Positions 1 through 6,131 of a DNA stretch of 7,455 bases are shown piece after piece; within the stretch, counting starts at the first letter, position 1, and each line of letters starts with the position of its first letter. The notes below the pieces were generated by a model. That model had not been told where the DNA came from. It worked only from the letters and a program-made list of their open reading frames with translations, and made no database searches. Both the position numbers and the translations under genes were made by a program. Source of the stretch: Alcaligenaceae bacterium (lineage in GTDB: Bacteria > Pseudomonadota > Gammaproteobacteria > Burkholderiales > Burkholderiaceae_B); the NCBI GenBank assembly GCA_012511095.1, contig JAAZGT010000219.1, positions 1 through 7,455 on the forward strand, in the 5' to 3' direction.

Positions 1-545
1 AAGGGGGTAAGTGGCTTATTGGTCATTTGGCTAAAACTAATCCCTTGCCACAATTAGTTGAGCGTGATCAAGAGGTACTCTGTATCTTTACCGGTGAAGA
101 AGCCTATATTTCTGCCAAAGATTTTCCAAAAAAACAAGAAAAAGATGAGCATGTACCGACTTGGAATTACGAGGTGGTACACGTTTATGGCAAAATCCGC
201 TTTTATCGTGATTACGATTCACGTATGGCCGCAGTGGGGTTTTTAACCAAACAGCTTGAGCGCCAAGTCAATCCTGAGCGACCATGGAAGATGGCCGATG
301 CGCCACAAGACTACATTATGGAGCAGTTAGAGCATGTTATTGTTTTTGATGTAACCATCACTCGAGTACATGCCAAGTTTAAACTCAATCAAAGAGATTC
401 TATTGCCGATGTTGAGGGCATTATTCAAAGTCTTAAAGCGCGCGGTGAAAAGGGCATGGCCGACGCCATGCAAAAGAGATTAGATGCTCGACTTACGCAG
501 ATTGAGACAGAGACTGATAAGATCCCAAACCCTGATAAGGCATAA
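1..545 (+). CDS. paiB: PaiB-family FMN-binding negative transcriptional regulator (5' end missing)
   Basis: This is the C-terminal part of a PaiB/FMN-binding split-barrel protein. The family is related to pyridoxamine-phosphate-oxidase-like flavin folds and is named after Bacillus PaiB, a negative regulator of sporulation and protease genes; the role in proteobacteria is poorly defined. The reading frame is open from base 3 to the TAA at 543-545 (180 visible residues). Bases 3-26 encode GGKWLIGH, which runs into LAKTNP and matches the family pattern of a G-H-hydrophobic-A-x-x-N-P segment. The gene therefore starts left of the window, and the TTG at 27 is not the start. Other family signatures are FTGEEAYIS (bases about 87-113), PTWNYEVVHVYG (about 156-191) and KFKLNQ (about 375-392). 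Full-length relatives are about 200-215 residues, so roughly 25-35 residues are missing. The C-terminal tail (RLDARLTQIETETDKIP) is polar. The gene converges on ilvB, and no functional link is evident. The family call is firm and the regulator role is only by family name. Confidence 0.85.
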   Translation, partial: GGKWLIGHLAKTNPLPQLVERDQEVLCIFTGEEAYISAKDFPKKQEKDEHVPTWNYEVVHVYGKIRFYRDYDSRMAAVGFLTKQLERQVNPERPWKMADAPQDYIMEQLEHVIVFDVTITRVHAKFKLNQRDSIADVEGIIQSLKARGEKGMADAMQKRLDARLTQIETETDKIPNPDKA

Positions 546-580
546 AAAAATGGTGTGCCCATTGTAAAGCACACCATCTT
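544..580 (-). terminator. Intrinsic terminator of the acetolactate synthase gene, possibly bidirectional
   Basis: A perfect 9-bp stem is formed by ATGGTGTGC (550-558) and GCACACCAT (569-577) around a 10-base loop. Read on the minus strand the stem is followed by seven T residues (complement of 544-550), the classic form for ending transcripts from the ilvB gene that stops at 606. On the plus strand the hairpin begins right after the PaiB-family stop codon but has only a weak, interrupted T-rich tail, so it may also attenuate that transcript less efficiently. Confidence 0.85.
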
Positions 581-605
581 CATAAGTTAAATTTTAAGCT
601 TAAAG

Positions 606-2378
606 TTAGTCCTCAACATACCACGTGTCTTCAGACAACATCACCTGTTGGTGACCATAGCCGGCCGGCATCATTGGGAAGCAGTTTTCTTGCTTTTGGA
701 CACGAACATCCAAGAAATAAGGGCCTTTAGAGTTTAAACACTCATCTAGGGCTGCATCTAATTCCTTAGGATCACTCACAGTTGCAGCTTGCCAGCCAAA
801 TGATTTAGCTAAACCTGTAAAGTCAGGCATACACTCGTTATAACTATGACTGTAACGGCCCTCGTGAATCAGCTCTTGCCATTGGCGCACCATCCCCATG
901 TACTCGTTATTACAGAGAATGACTTTAATCGGGGTGCAATGCTGAACTGCGGTAGCCATTTCTTGAATATTCATAAGAATAGAGGCATCGCCCGTAATAC
1001 AAATAACGAGTTTATCGGGGTTACCGATTTGAGCGCCAATGGCTGCTGGCATGCCGTAACCCATGGTGCCTGCACCCCCCGAAGTTAACCAACGGTTGGG
1101 TGAATTAAATTTGAGGTACTGAGCAGCCCACATTTGGTGTTGGCCTACATCAGTACTTACAATGACGTCTTTGCCCTCAATTTTTTGATTGACGCGATTA
1201 AGTAAGTCTTGAGGTAGGATCTCTGTTTCTGAAGGGGTGAAGCCTAAGCAATCCTCGTTGCGCCATTTTTCAATGGTTTGCCACCAGTCATCTAGACGCG
1301 CTCGCTCCAGTGGTAAAGCTTTAACCTCATTAAAGAGATGTGATAGCACGGTATGACAATCACCCACTAATGAAACATCGGCACGTACCACTTTATCAAT
1401 AGAGGCAGGATCGATATCTAAATGGATTTTTAGGGCATGCGGACAGAAGTCTGTTAAGCGACCCGTAATGCGGTCATCAAAACGTGCACCAATACAGATA
1501 ATTAGGTCAGCATGGTGCATGGCTAGGTTAGCCTCAAGCGTGCCGTGCATACCTAACATGCCAACAAATTGCTCGTCATTAGCTGGGAAAGCGCCCAACC
1601 CCATCAGGGTGAGAGTACAAGGAGCACCTGTGTAGCGCACTAAATTAGTGAAAAGCTCAGAGGCTTTAGGACCTGAGTTAATTAAACCGCCGCCACCATA
1701 AAACACAGGACGACGCGCATTAACAATTAAGTCAGCGGCGCGCTTAATATTAGCCAGCATCGCAGGGGTAGGTGGTTCAGACTTTTTCTCTTCACGTTTT
1801 TCAATGGTCATTCTGGATTTATTAATTTCCTGAATCTGAATATCTTTAGGAAAATCAATTAAAACCGGACCTGGGCGACCCTCGGTGGTCATTTGGTAGG
1901 CCTTAGAAATAAGAGGAATGACATCTTCGGAGCGTTTAATTTGAGCATTCCACTTAGTCACAGGGCGCGAAATACCGATGGCATCACATTCTTGGAAAGC
2001 ATCGGTACCAATGGCGCTGGTCGCTACCTGGCCGCTAATACATAAGACAGGAATTGAGTCGCACATGGCATCTAGTAAACCAGAAACGGTGTTGGCCATG
2101 CCAGGACCTGAAGTGACTAACACCACACCAGGCTTGCCTGTGCTGCGGGCGTAGCCCTCGGCTGCATGTACAGCGCCTTGCTCGTGGCGTACTAAAATAT
2201 GACGAATACGCGGTTCCGCATAAATTGCATCATAGAGCGGTAAAACCGCACCGCCTGGATATCCAAAAATGGTATCAACACCTAACTCTAGTAATGTATC
2301 AAGTAAGGCTTGGGCACCATTAAAACAAAGCTTTTGCTGCAGACTTTGTTGAACCGTTTGGGCCTGTTGTGAACTCAT
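606..2378 (-). CDS. ilvB: Acetolactate synthase large (catalytic) subunit
   Basis: A ThDP- and FAD-dependent enzyme of the cytoplasm that condenses two pyruvates to 2-acetolactate (valine, leucine, pantothenate) or pyruvate with 2-ketobutyrate to 2-aceto-2-hydroxybutyrate (isoleucine). At 590 residues it is slightly longer than the usual 560-575. The N-terminal ThDP-pyrimidine domain holds the catalytic glutamate in RHEQGA (E66) and the GPGMANT segment (91-97). The central domain has the FAD-associated ARFDDR (298-303). The C-terminal domain has the ThDP-Mg motif from GDAS (463-466) to NN (490-491), followed by MGMVRQWQ, whose Trp500 corresponds to the residue favouring 2-ketobutyrate in biosynthetic enzymes. 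The ATG has AGAGGAA at 2383-2389 four bases upstream on the minus strand. No small-subunit gene (ilvN/ilvH) follows, because the hairpin at 544-580 and a convergent gene do, so it appears monocistronic. A catabolic pyruvate-only enzyme is less likely given the FAD and Trp signatures. ilvI would be an equally valid name. Confidence 0.95.
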   Translation of the reverse strand: MSSQQAQTVQQSLQQKLCFNGAQALLDTLLELGVDTIFGYPGGAVLPLYDAIYAEPRIRHILVRHEQGAVHAAEGYARSTGKPGVVLVTSGPGMANTVSGLLDAMCDSIPVLCISGQVATSAIGTDAFQECDAIGISRPVTKWNAQIKRSEDVIPLISKAYQMTTEGRPGPVLIDFPKDIQIQEINKSRMTIEKREEKKSEPPTPAMLANIKRAADLIVNARRPVFYGGGGLINSGPKASELFTNLVRYTGAPCTLTLMGLGAFPANDEQFVGMLGMHGTLEANLAMHHADLIICIGARFDDRITGRLTDFCPHALKIHLDIDPASIDKVVRADVSLVGDCHTVLSHLFNEVKALPLERARLDDWWQTIEKWRNEDCLGFTPSETEILPQDLLNRVNQKIEGKDVIVSTDVGQHQMWAAQYLKFNSPNRWLTSGGAGTMGYGMPAAIGAQIGNPDKLVICITGDASILMNIQEMATAVQHCTPIKVILCNNEYMGMVRQWQELIHEGRYSHSYNECMPDFTGLAKSFGWQAATVSDPKELDAALDECLNSKGPYFLDVRVQKQENCFPMMPAGYGHQQVMLSEDTWYVED

Positions 2379-2476
2379 AAAATTCCTCTTTTAGATTATT
2401 TAGTACAAAGGAATGTGACTAAATTATTAATCTCAAACATATTTATTTGATTTTAACCTTTACTGTGCATAGAAAC

Positions 2477-2505
2477 TTGCAATGCTTGAGTGCTATGCTT
2501 AAACT
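2477..2505 (+). promoter_or_regulatory. Candidate sigma70 promoter for panB
   Basis: TTGCAA (2477-2482) and TAAACT (2500-2505) are separated by exactly 17 bases and match the -35 and -10 consensus at 4 of 6 positions each. It would give a leader of roughly 65 bases before the panB start. The 197-bp divergent gap (2379-2575) must contain promoters for both ilvB and panB. No convincing promoter was found for ilvB on the minus strand. This is a weak call by eye. Confidence 0.3.
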
Positions 2506-2565
2506 TATAGCCATATTCCCTTTGCGACTGCGGATCATGCAGTGCAGCATAATAAAGTTCAAGTT

Positions 2566-2570
2566 AAGGA
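2566..2570 (+). promoter_or_regulatory. Ribosome binding site that fixes the panB start
   Basis: AAGGA lies five bases before the ATG at 2576. The open frame extends 43 codons further upstream to a TTG at 2447, but that stretch has no Shine-Dalgarno sequence, and its Leu/Ile/Arg-rich translation does not resemble a PanB N-terminus. The internal ATG is therefore the start. Confidence 0.8.
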
Positions 2571-2575
2571 TTGTT

Positions 2576-3397
2576 ATGAGCGTTCATACGGACATTAAGC
2601 GTCTTACTATCCCCCAATTGCAAGCCATGAAAGGCGAGCAAAAAATTGTTTCCCTAACCTCTTATACGGCACCTTTTGCACGTATTTTAGATGAGGTGGT
2701 GGACTTCATTTTAATTGGTGATTCTACCGCTATGGTGGGCTACGATATGCCCGATACCCTATCAATTACAGTTGATATGCTGGCTAATCACGCCAAGGCC
2801 GTTGTTAACTCAACGAAGCGTTGTGCTGTGGTGGTAGATATGCCTTTCGGTAGTTTCCAAGAATCACCTGAAGCTGCTTTTAGAAATGCAGCTAAGATGC
2901 TACAAATCAGTGGCGCCGACTCGGTTAAGATCGAGGGGGGTCAGTATTTAGCTGAAACAACTCGTTTTTTAGTGGATCGCGGTATTCCTGTTTTAGCCCA
3001 TGTTGGCCTAATGCCTCAATACTTCAATACCATGGGTGGCTTTAAAGCTCAGGGCTTAAGTGATGAGGCGGCTGAGCGTATTTACGAAGATGCGCTTGCA
3101 CAAGAGGCGGCCGGTGCATGGGGAATTGTGATTGAGGGTACAGCTGAGCCCTTAGCTCGTCGCATTACTGAGGCAGTTAAGATACCAACCATCGGTATTG
3201 GTGCATCACCCCACTGTGATGGTCAGGTTTTAGTTGCTGAGGATATTTTCAACTTAACCCATGGTCGTATTCCTAAGTTTGCTCAACAGTTTAGCGATGT
3301 CGCTACGGTGATTCGTGAGGGTGCCAAAGCCTATGCTGATGGTGTTCGTGAGGGTACTTTCCCAACCTTAGACCATTGTTTTGGTGTAAAAAAATAA
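2576..3397 (+). CDS. panB: 3-methyl-2-oxobutanoate hydroxymethyltransferase (ketopantoate hydroxymethyltransferase)
   Basis: This cytoplasmic Mg-dependent enzyme transfers a one-carbon unit from 5,10-methylenetetrahydrofolate to 2-ketoisovalerate, giving ketopantoate, the first committed step to pantothenate and coenzyme A. The 273 residues match the usual 263-275. The TIM-barrel signatures are in order: IGDSTAMVGY (47-56, metal ligand D49), VVVDMPFGSF (85-94, metal ligand D88), SVKIEGG (116-122, with K118 and E120), AHVGLMPQ (141-148), the catalytic-base glutamate in IVIEGT (E187), and PTIGIGAS with CDGQVLV (204-220). The start is chosen on the AAGGA site and homology. It is divergent from ilvB, whose product feeds the same 2-ketoisovalerate pool. 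panC, a common neighbour, is not in the window. The stop codon shares a base with the start of the SET-domain gene (TAATG), which implies translational coupling. Confidence 0.97.
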   Translation: MSVHTDIKRLTIPQLQAMKGEQKIVSLTSYTAPFARILDEVVDFILIGDSTAMVGYDMPDTLSITVDMLANHAKAVVNSTKRCAVVVDMPFGSFQESPEAAFRNAAKMLQISGADSVKIEGGQYLAETTRFLVDRGIPVLAHVGLMPQYFNTMGGFKAQGLSDEAAERIYEDALAQEAAGAWGIVIEGTAEPLARRITEAVKIPTIGIGASPHCDGQVLVAEDIFNLTHGRIPKFAQQFSDVATVIREGAKAYADGVREGTFPTLDHCFGVKK

Positions 3398-3942
3398 TGT
3401 CTAAGAAAAAGAAAAAAGCCAAGGGTATCCCTGAAAAACGCTATAGAAAAGCGCGTAAGATCCCAGGCGAACCTTGGGTTAAGGTTCGCCGATCCTCGGT
3501 TCATGGCCGAGGCGTTTTTGCCATTAAAGATATACCAGCGGAGACGCTGGTTATAGAGTATACCGGTCGTCGCATCAGCGCTGAGGAAGCCGATGAGATG
3601 TGGCCAGTTAATCCTGACGATCCATACCACACCTTCTTCTTCTCCTTAAGTAGTGGCGAGACCATTGATGGTGGGACCAAAGGTAATGCCGCCAAATGGA
3701 TTAACCACAGTTGTGATCCTAATTGCGAAGCCCGTGAGGGTAAAAGCGGTAATCGTGTTTATATCTACAGCTTAAAAGATATAAAAAAGGGCGAGGAGCT
3801 ATTCTTTGACTACGGTTTAGTTATTGACGATGAGCTTAGCGAAGAGTTAAAAGAGAGTTATTTATGCCTTTGCGGTAGTAAAAACTGCCGTGGAACCATG
3901 CTTAATCTGGCTTCTTTTGAGACCGAAAAAGAAGAGGATTAG
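3397..3942 (+). CDS. SET-domain protein-lysine N-methyltransferase with post-SET zinc motif
   Basis: A 181-residue predicted S-adenosylmethionine-dependent protein lysine methyltransferase. The start ATG (3397) overlaps the panB TAA. Codons upstream of it in the same frame lie inside panB and are not used. The N-terminus is very basic (MSKKKKKAK, then alternating K/R to about residue 32). SET landmarks follow in order: HGRGVFA (36-42, SAM-binding start), ETLVIEYTGR (49-58), the pseudoknot motif WINHSCDPN (101-109), and GEELFFDYG (132-140) with the catalytic Tyr139. The C-terminal CLCGSKNCRG (157-166) is a Cys-x-Cys-x4-Cys post-SET motif which, with Cys106, should bind one zinc ion. The set of motifs is complete, so an active enzyme is expected. 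Small SET proteins occur in many proteobacteria, but their substrates are mostly unknown; a few in pathogens modify host histones. There is no signal peptide. The substrate and any tie to pantothenate synthesis cannot be read from the sequence. Confidence 0.93.
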   Translation: MSKKKKKAKGIPEKRYRKARKIPGEPWVKVRRSSVHGRGVFAIKDIPAETLVIEYTGRRISAEEADEMWPVNPDDPYHTFFFSLSSGETIDGGTKGNAAKWINHSCDPNCEAREGKSGNRVYIYSLKDIKKGEELFFDYGLVIDDELSEELKESYLCLCGSKNCRGTMLNLASFETEKEED

Positions 3943-3959
3943 TAGCTAATCACAGTTAG

Positions 3960-4008
3960 GCAGACTAAGGAAGCGCTACATCACTAGCTCAATCCGTCTG
4001 CTTTTTTT
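3960..4008 (+). terminator. Intrinsic terminator closing the panB-SET unit
   Basis: GCAGAC (3960-3965) pairs with GTCTGC (3996-4001). Inside that, GGA (3969-3971) pairs with TCC (3993-3995) and AGC (3972-3974) with GCT (3987-3989), giving a 12-bp bulged stem. It is followed at once by seven T residues (4002-4008). It separates the panB-SET unit from the two-component genes that begin at 4032. Confidence 0.75.
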
Positions 4009-4031
4009 ATTTATCGTTATCAAGCTAAGCT

Positions 4032-5546
4032 ATGTTAAAAGAGTCGCGTAGCCGTCGTCCAACGGAACAAGGTTTTATCCCTAAATTACCGAGCCAAGAG
4101 CAGTATTTAAAGCGCATGTCCTATGGCCGATTGACTCTCAGTTTGCTGCTCTTCTCACTAGTGATCTATAGCTTAATTGCCTCAAACCCATGGCAGTTGC
4201 CTATTGCTGCAATCTTGCAGATTGGTATCTCCATCGTTTTGGTAAACATGTTATTAAGTTATGCCTATAGGCAGCACTACTCCGTCGATCAAGTGATTCG
4301 ATGGGGGTTGGTGATCGATGTGATGCTGCTGACGGAGTTGATTTATTTCACAGGTGGGGCGGCGAATCCAATAACGGTGTTGTATTTCTTGCCCATTATT
4401 AATGCGGCCTTATTTTGTAGTCCTCGTTTTGCGCGACTGCTAACACTTAGCATAGTTTTATGTTATTTGTTGCTGTTTTTTAAGTATTGGCCGTTGCCGT
4501 TGTTTGAACACGATATGAGCTCTCATAGTGGGCATGTTGCCCAAAGCGCACAGAGCGCACCTGAACTTGACACACACGCTAGTCACGAGGCTCACGACCC
4601 CCATGCAGGGCATGATATGAGTGCACACGATATGCATTCCGAGCATCCCAATGAGCACAGCGCTGAACCGCACGACATGACCCTCCACACCATGGATCCG
4701 CACGCTACTCACGATATGTCAGGGGGCGACAACTCCATGTTGGTACACCTTATCGGCATGTGGATAACTTTCTCTGTATCAGCCTACTTAGCGATGCGTT
4801 GGATTTCTAATCTGGTGCAAACTGTGCGTCTTCATGAGAGTGAGTTACAACAAACTTATCAGCGTCAACAAGAAAATGAGTATTGGCTAGTTATGGGTAT
4901 GCAAACGGCTACCTTAGCACATGAGTTATCCACACCCTTGAATAACCTTGAGCTGATTTATGAGGAATTGCATAATCGCTCAGATTTACCTAAAGAGGTA
5001 CAGGATGACGTTGCCTTAATGGCGCGACAGTTGGATCAAAGTAAGAAAAGCTTGATGCGATTAAAGCAATTTACTCCCCCTCAAGAACAAGCGATTCTAC
5101 TCTATCAAGAATTTAGAGAGCGTCTCCAAAGCTGGCTTAATTTACGTCCCGATGTACAATGCCGTTGGAATCGTAGCCCTGTCGATGTGATTGATTATGA
5201 AGTTCAATTACACGAAGGTTTTTGGTATGCTTTTTTTAATATCTTAAATAATGCAGCCGATACGGGTGAGCAAAGCATCGAGCTACACACCGAATTACAA
5301 GAAGATGATGAGTGGTTAGTCACCATCTACAACCGCGAGGGGCACCTTAGTCAGCAGCAACTTAGCGAAGCGGGGCTCAACGTCATTGAATCGGATAAGC
5401 CCTTTGGTCTTGGCTTAGGTGTTCGCTTAGCACATGCGGGTCTGGCGGGTTTAGGCGGTAGTTTGGAATTAAGCAATCACAGTGAGGGTGGTGTAATGGC
5501 AACGATTCGCTTGCCTTTATTGGTGTTGGATGAGATTAGAGAGTAA
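4032..5546 (+). CDS. regB: RegB/PrrB/RoxS-like sensor histidine kinase with His/Met-rich periplasmic loop
   Basis: An inner-membrane histidine kinase of 504 residues. Six predicted membrane segments lie at about 33-51, 57-76, 90-107, 113-128, 134-151 and 238-257. With the N-terminus inside, the TM5-TM6 loop (158-237) is periplasmic. The RegB quinone-site motif GGxxNPF appears as GGAANPI (108-114), with the final Phe changed. The TM5-TM6 loop holds 16 His and 6 Met between 160 and 229, including five HDM triplets, as expected of a metal-binding segment. A short helix leads to the H-box LAHELSTPLN (295-304, phosphorylated His297). The N-box is ILNNAAD (404-410) and the G2 box GLGLGV (459-464). 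The RegB redox cysteine (in an ERCREIL-like segment) has no counterpart: the aligned stretch here is QSKKSLM (336-342). The G1 box is degenerate (YNREGHL, 433-439). No clear Shine-Dalgarno precedes the ATG, so Met29 is an alternative start. The gene lies three bases before its response regulator. Confidence 0.9.
   Translation: MLKESRSRRPTEQGFIPKLPSQEQYLKRMSYGRLTLSLLLFSLVIYSLIASNPWQLPIAAILQIGISIVLVNMLLSYAYRQHYSVDQVIRWGLVIDVMLLTELIYFTGGAANPITVLYFLPIINAALFCSPRFARLLTLSIVLCYLLLFFKYWPLPLFEHDMSSHSGHVAQSAQSAPELDTHASHEAHDPHAGHDMSAHDMHSEHPNEHSAEPHDMTLHTMDPHATHDMSGGDNSMLVHLIGMWITFSVSAYLAMRWISNLVQTVRLHESELQQTYQRQQENEYWLVMGMQTATLAHELSTPLNNLELIYEELHNRSDLPKEVQDDVALMARQLDQSKKSLMRLKQFTPPQEQAILLYQEFRERLQSWLNLRPDVQCRWNRSPVDVIDYEVQLHEGFWYAFFNILNNAADTGEQSIELHTELQEDDEWLVTIYNREGHLSQQQLSEAGLNVIESDKPFGLGLGVRLAHAGLAGLGGSLELSNHSEGGVMATIRLPLLVLDEIRE
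4509..4718 (+). repeat. His/Met-rich segment with five His-Asp-Met triplets inside the kinase gene
   Basis: Kinase residues 160-229 contain His at 160, 165, 168, 182, 185, 188, 191, 194, 199, 202, 205, 209, 214, 219, 224 and 227, and Met at 162, 196, 201, 216, 221 and 229. The HDM triplet occurs at 160, 194, 199, 214 and 227, mostly encoded by variants of CACGATATG. The rest is Ser, Ala, Asp, Glu and Pro, a disordered acidic composition. Such sequences are typical of periplasmic copper- or zinc-binding segments. The metal is inferred, not shown. Confidence 0.85.
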
Positions 5547-5549
5547 TTT

Positions 5550-6083
5550 ATGTCGTCTGCTTTATCGTATTTGCTAATTGATGATAATGATGCTTTTGCA
5601 TCCTTGTTAGTGCGCGGATTTTCTCGTCAAGGCTTAGCATTGGATTGGGCAGAAAATGGCGAAGAAGCGCTACAAAAAGAAGGTCCTTATGAGGGTATTA
5701 TTCTTGATCTAAACCTCGGCAATGAGAGTGGCCTAAGACTGCTCCCCGACCTTTTAAAACGTTTTCCCAAAACAAAGATTTTAATCTTGACAGGTTATGC
5801 CAGTATTAGCACCGCCGTTAATGCCATTAAAATGGGGGCAACGAATTACTTACCCAAACCAGCGAATGTTGAAAATATCTTAGAGGCATTTAATGCGGAG
5901 GCTGCTGAGGCTGCCGAAAGCACCGAGAGCTTTGAGAAGCCCTCGCTTAAGCGGATGACATGGGAGCATATTCAATACACCCTTGATGCGAATGACGGTA
6001 ATATTTCCGCTACCGCCAGAACCTTGGGTATGCACCGCCGCACCCTACAACGCATGCTCAATAAGCGCCCTGTTAAAAAGTAA
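5550..6083 (+). CDS. regA: RegA/PrrA/RoxR-like response regulator with Fis-type helix-turn-helix
   Basis: A cytoplasmic DNA-binding response regulator of 177 residues, the usual length for RegA (about 180). The receiver domain (about 5-118) has the acidic pair D11-D12, phosphoacceptor D53 in ILDLNLG, T81 in LILTGYAS and K103 in LPKPA. A short Ala/Glu-rich linker (114-127) takes the place of the proline-containing linker of classical RegA. The C-terminal Fis-type helix-turn-helix (about 138-172) is close to the near-invariant RegA form, NISATARTLGMHRRTLQR (151-168). That conservation predicts recognition of the same GCGNC-Nx-GNCGC type of site. The gene starts three bases after the kinase stop, so the two are surely co-transcribed and the kinase is its likely partner. 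No T-run hairpin follows, so some read-through into the receptor gene is possible. A matching palindrome lies 32 bases after the stop. Confidence 0.95.
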   Translation: MSSALSYLLIDDNDAFASLLVRGFSRQGLALDWAENGEEALQKEGPYEGIILDLNLGNESGLRLLPDLLKRFPKTKILILTGYASISTAVNAIKMGATNYLPKPANVENILEAFNAEAAEAAESTESFEKPSLKRMTWEHIQYTLDANDGNISATARTLGMHRRTLQRMLNKRPVKK

Positions 6084-6088
6084 GAACC

Positions 6089-6103
6089 GCGCCAATATGG
6101 CCT
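6089..6103 (+). promoter_or_regulatory. Possible degenerate second RegA-type site
   Basis: GCGCC-AATAT-GGCCT fits the first half of the GCGNC-N5-GNCGC pattern and the GNC of the second half, and has the same AATAT centre as the strong site. Its core GCCA-ATA-TGGC (6091-6101) is an inverted repeat. Its centre is 27 bases upstream of the strong palindrome's centre. This is a weak match. Confidence 0.3.
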
Positions 6104-6131
6104 GCGACACCCCCTGCGACAATATGTCGCA
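6103..6131 (+). promoter_or_regulatory. Predicted RegA-type operator: palindrome plus extra half-site
   Basis: TGCGACA (6115-6121), ATA, TGTCGCA (6125-6131) is a perfect 17-bp inverted repeat. Within it GCGAC-AATAT-GTCGC satisfies the GCGNC-Nx-GNCGC pattern described for PrrA/RegA sites. A further direct copy of the half-site TGCGACA lies at 6103-6109, twelve bases upstream of the palindrome's left arm. It sits just after the response regulator gene and immediately upstream of the receptor's putative -35, an activator-like position. The palindrome is seen directly; the protein that binds it is inferred from the RegA-type helix-turn-helix encoded next door. Confidence 0.7.

Noticed and set aside
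27..545. TTG at 27 as start of the PaiB-family gene
   Set aside because: The frame is open to the window edge, and the upstream codons (GGKWLIGH) continue the family's conserved G-H-x-A-x-x-N-P segment, so the true start lies outside the window.
846..1088. 80-codon plus-strand reading frame inside ilvB
   Set aside because: It lies antisense within a strongly conserved coding region and its translation resembles no known protein.
2443..2514. 23-codon minus-strand reading frame upstream of ilvB (MAISLSIAL...) rich in Ile, Leu and Val, as a possible attenuation leader peptide
   Set aside because: About a third of residues are branched-chain, but there is no run of such codons, the AAAGGGA is only two bases from the ATG, and no terminator/antiterminator hairpin with a T-run follows.
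2524..2533. GCGAC half-site (GCGACTGCGG) in the ilvB-panB gap as a RegA-type target
   Set aside because: Only one half is present, without a GNCGC partner at usable spacing.
2447..2575. 43-codon N-terminal extension of PanB from a TTG start
   Set aside because: There is no ribosome binding site and no PanB-like sequence, whereas the ATG at 2576 has a good AAGGA and matches the family N-terminus.
3331..3695. Two minus-strand reading frames (99 and 64 codons) opposite the end of panB and the SET gene
   Set aside because: Both are antisense shadows of well-supported genes with no recognisable motifs.
4458..4712. 84-codon minus-strand reading frame opposite the His/Met-rich loop
   Set aside because: It is the complement of the His-rich repeat, which naturally yields Met/Val/Cys-rich open frames. 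It has no start context or homology that I recognise.
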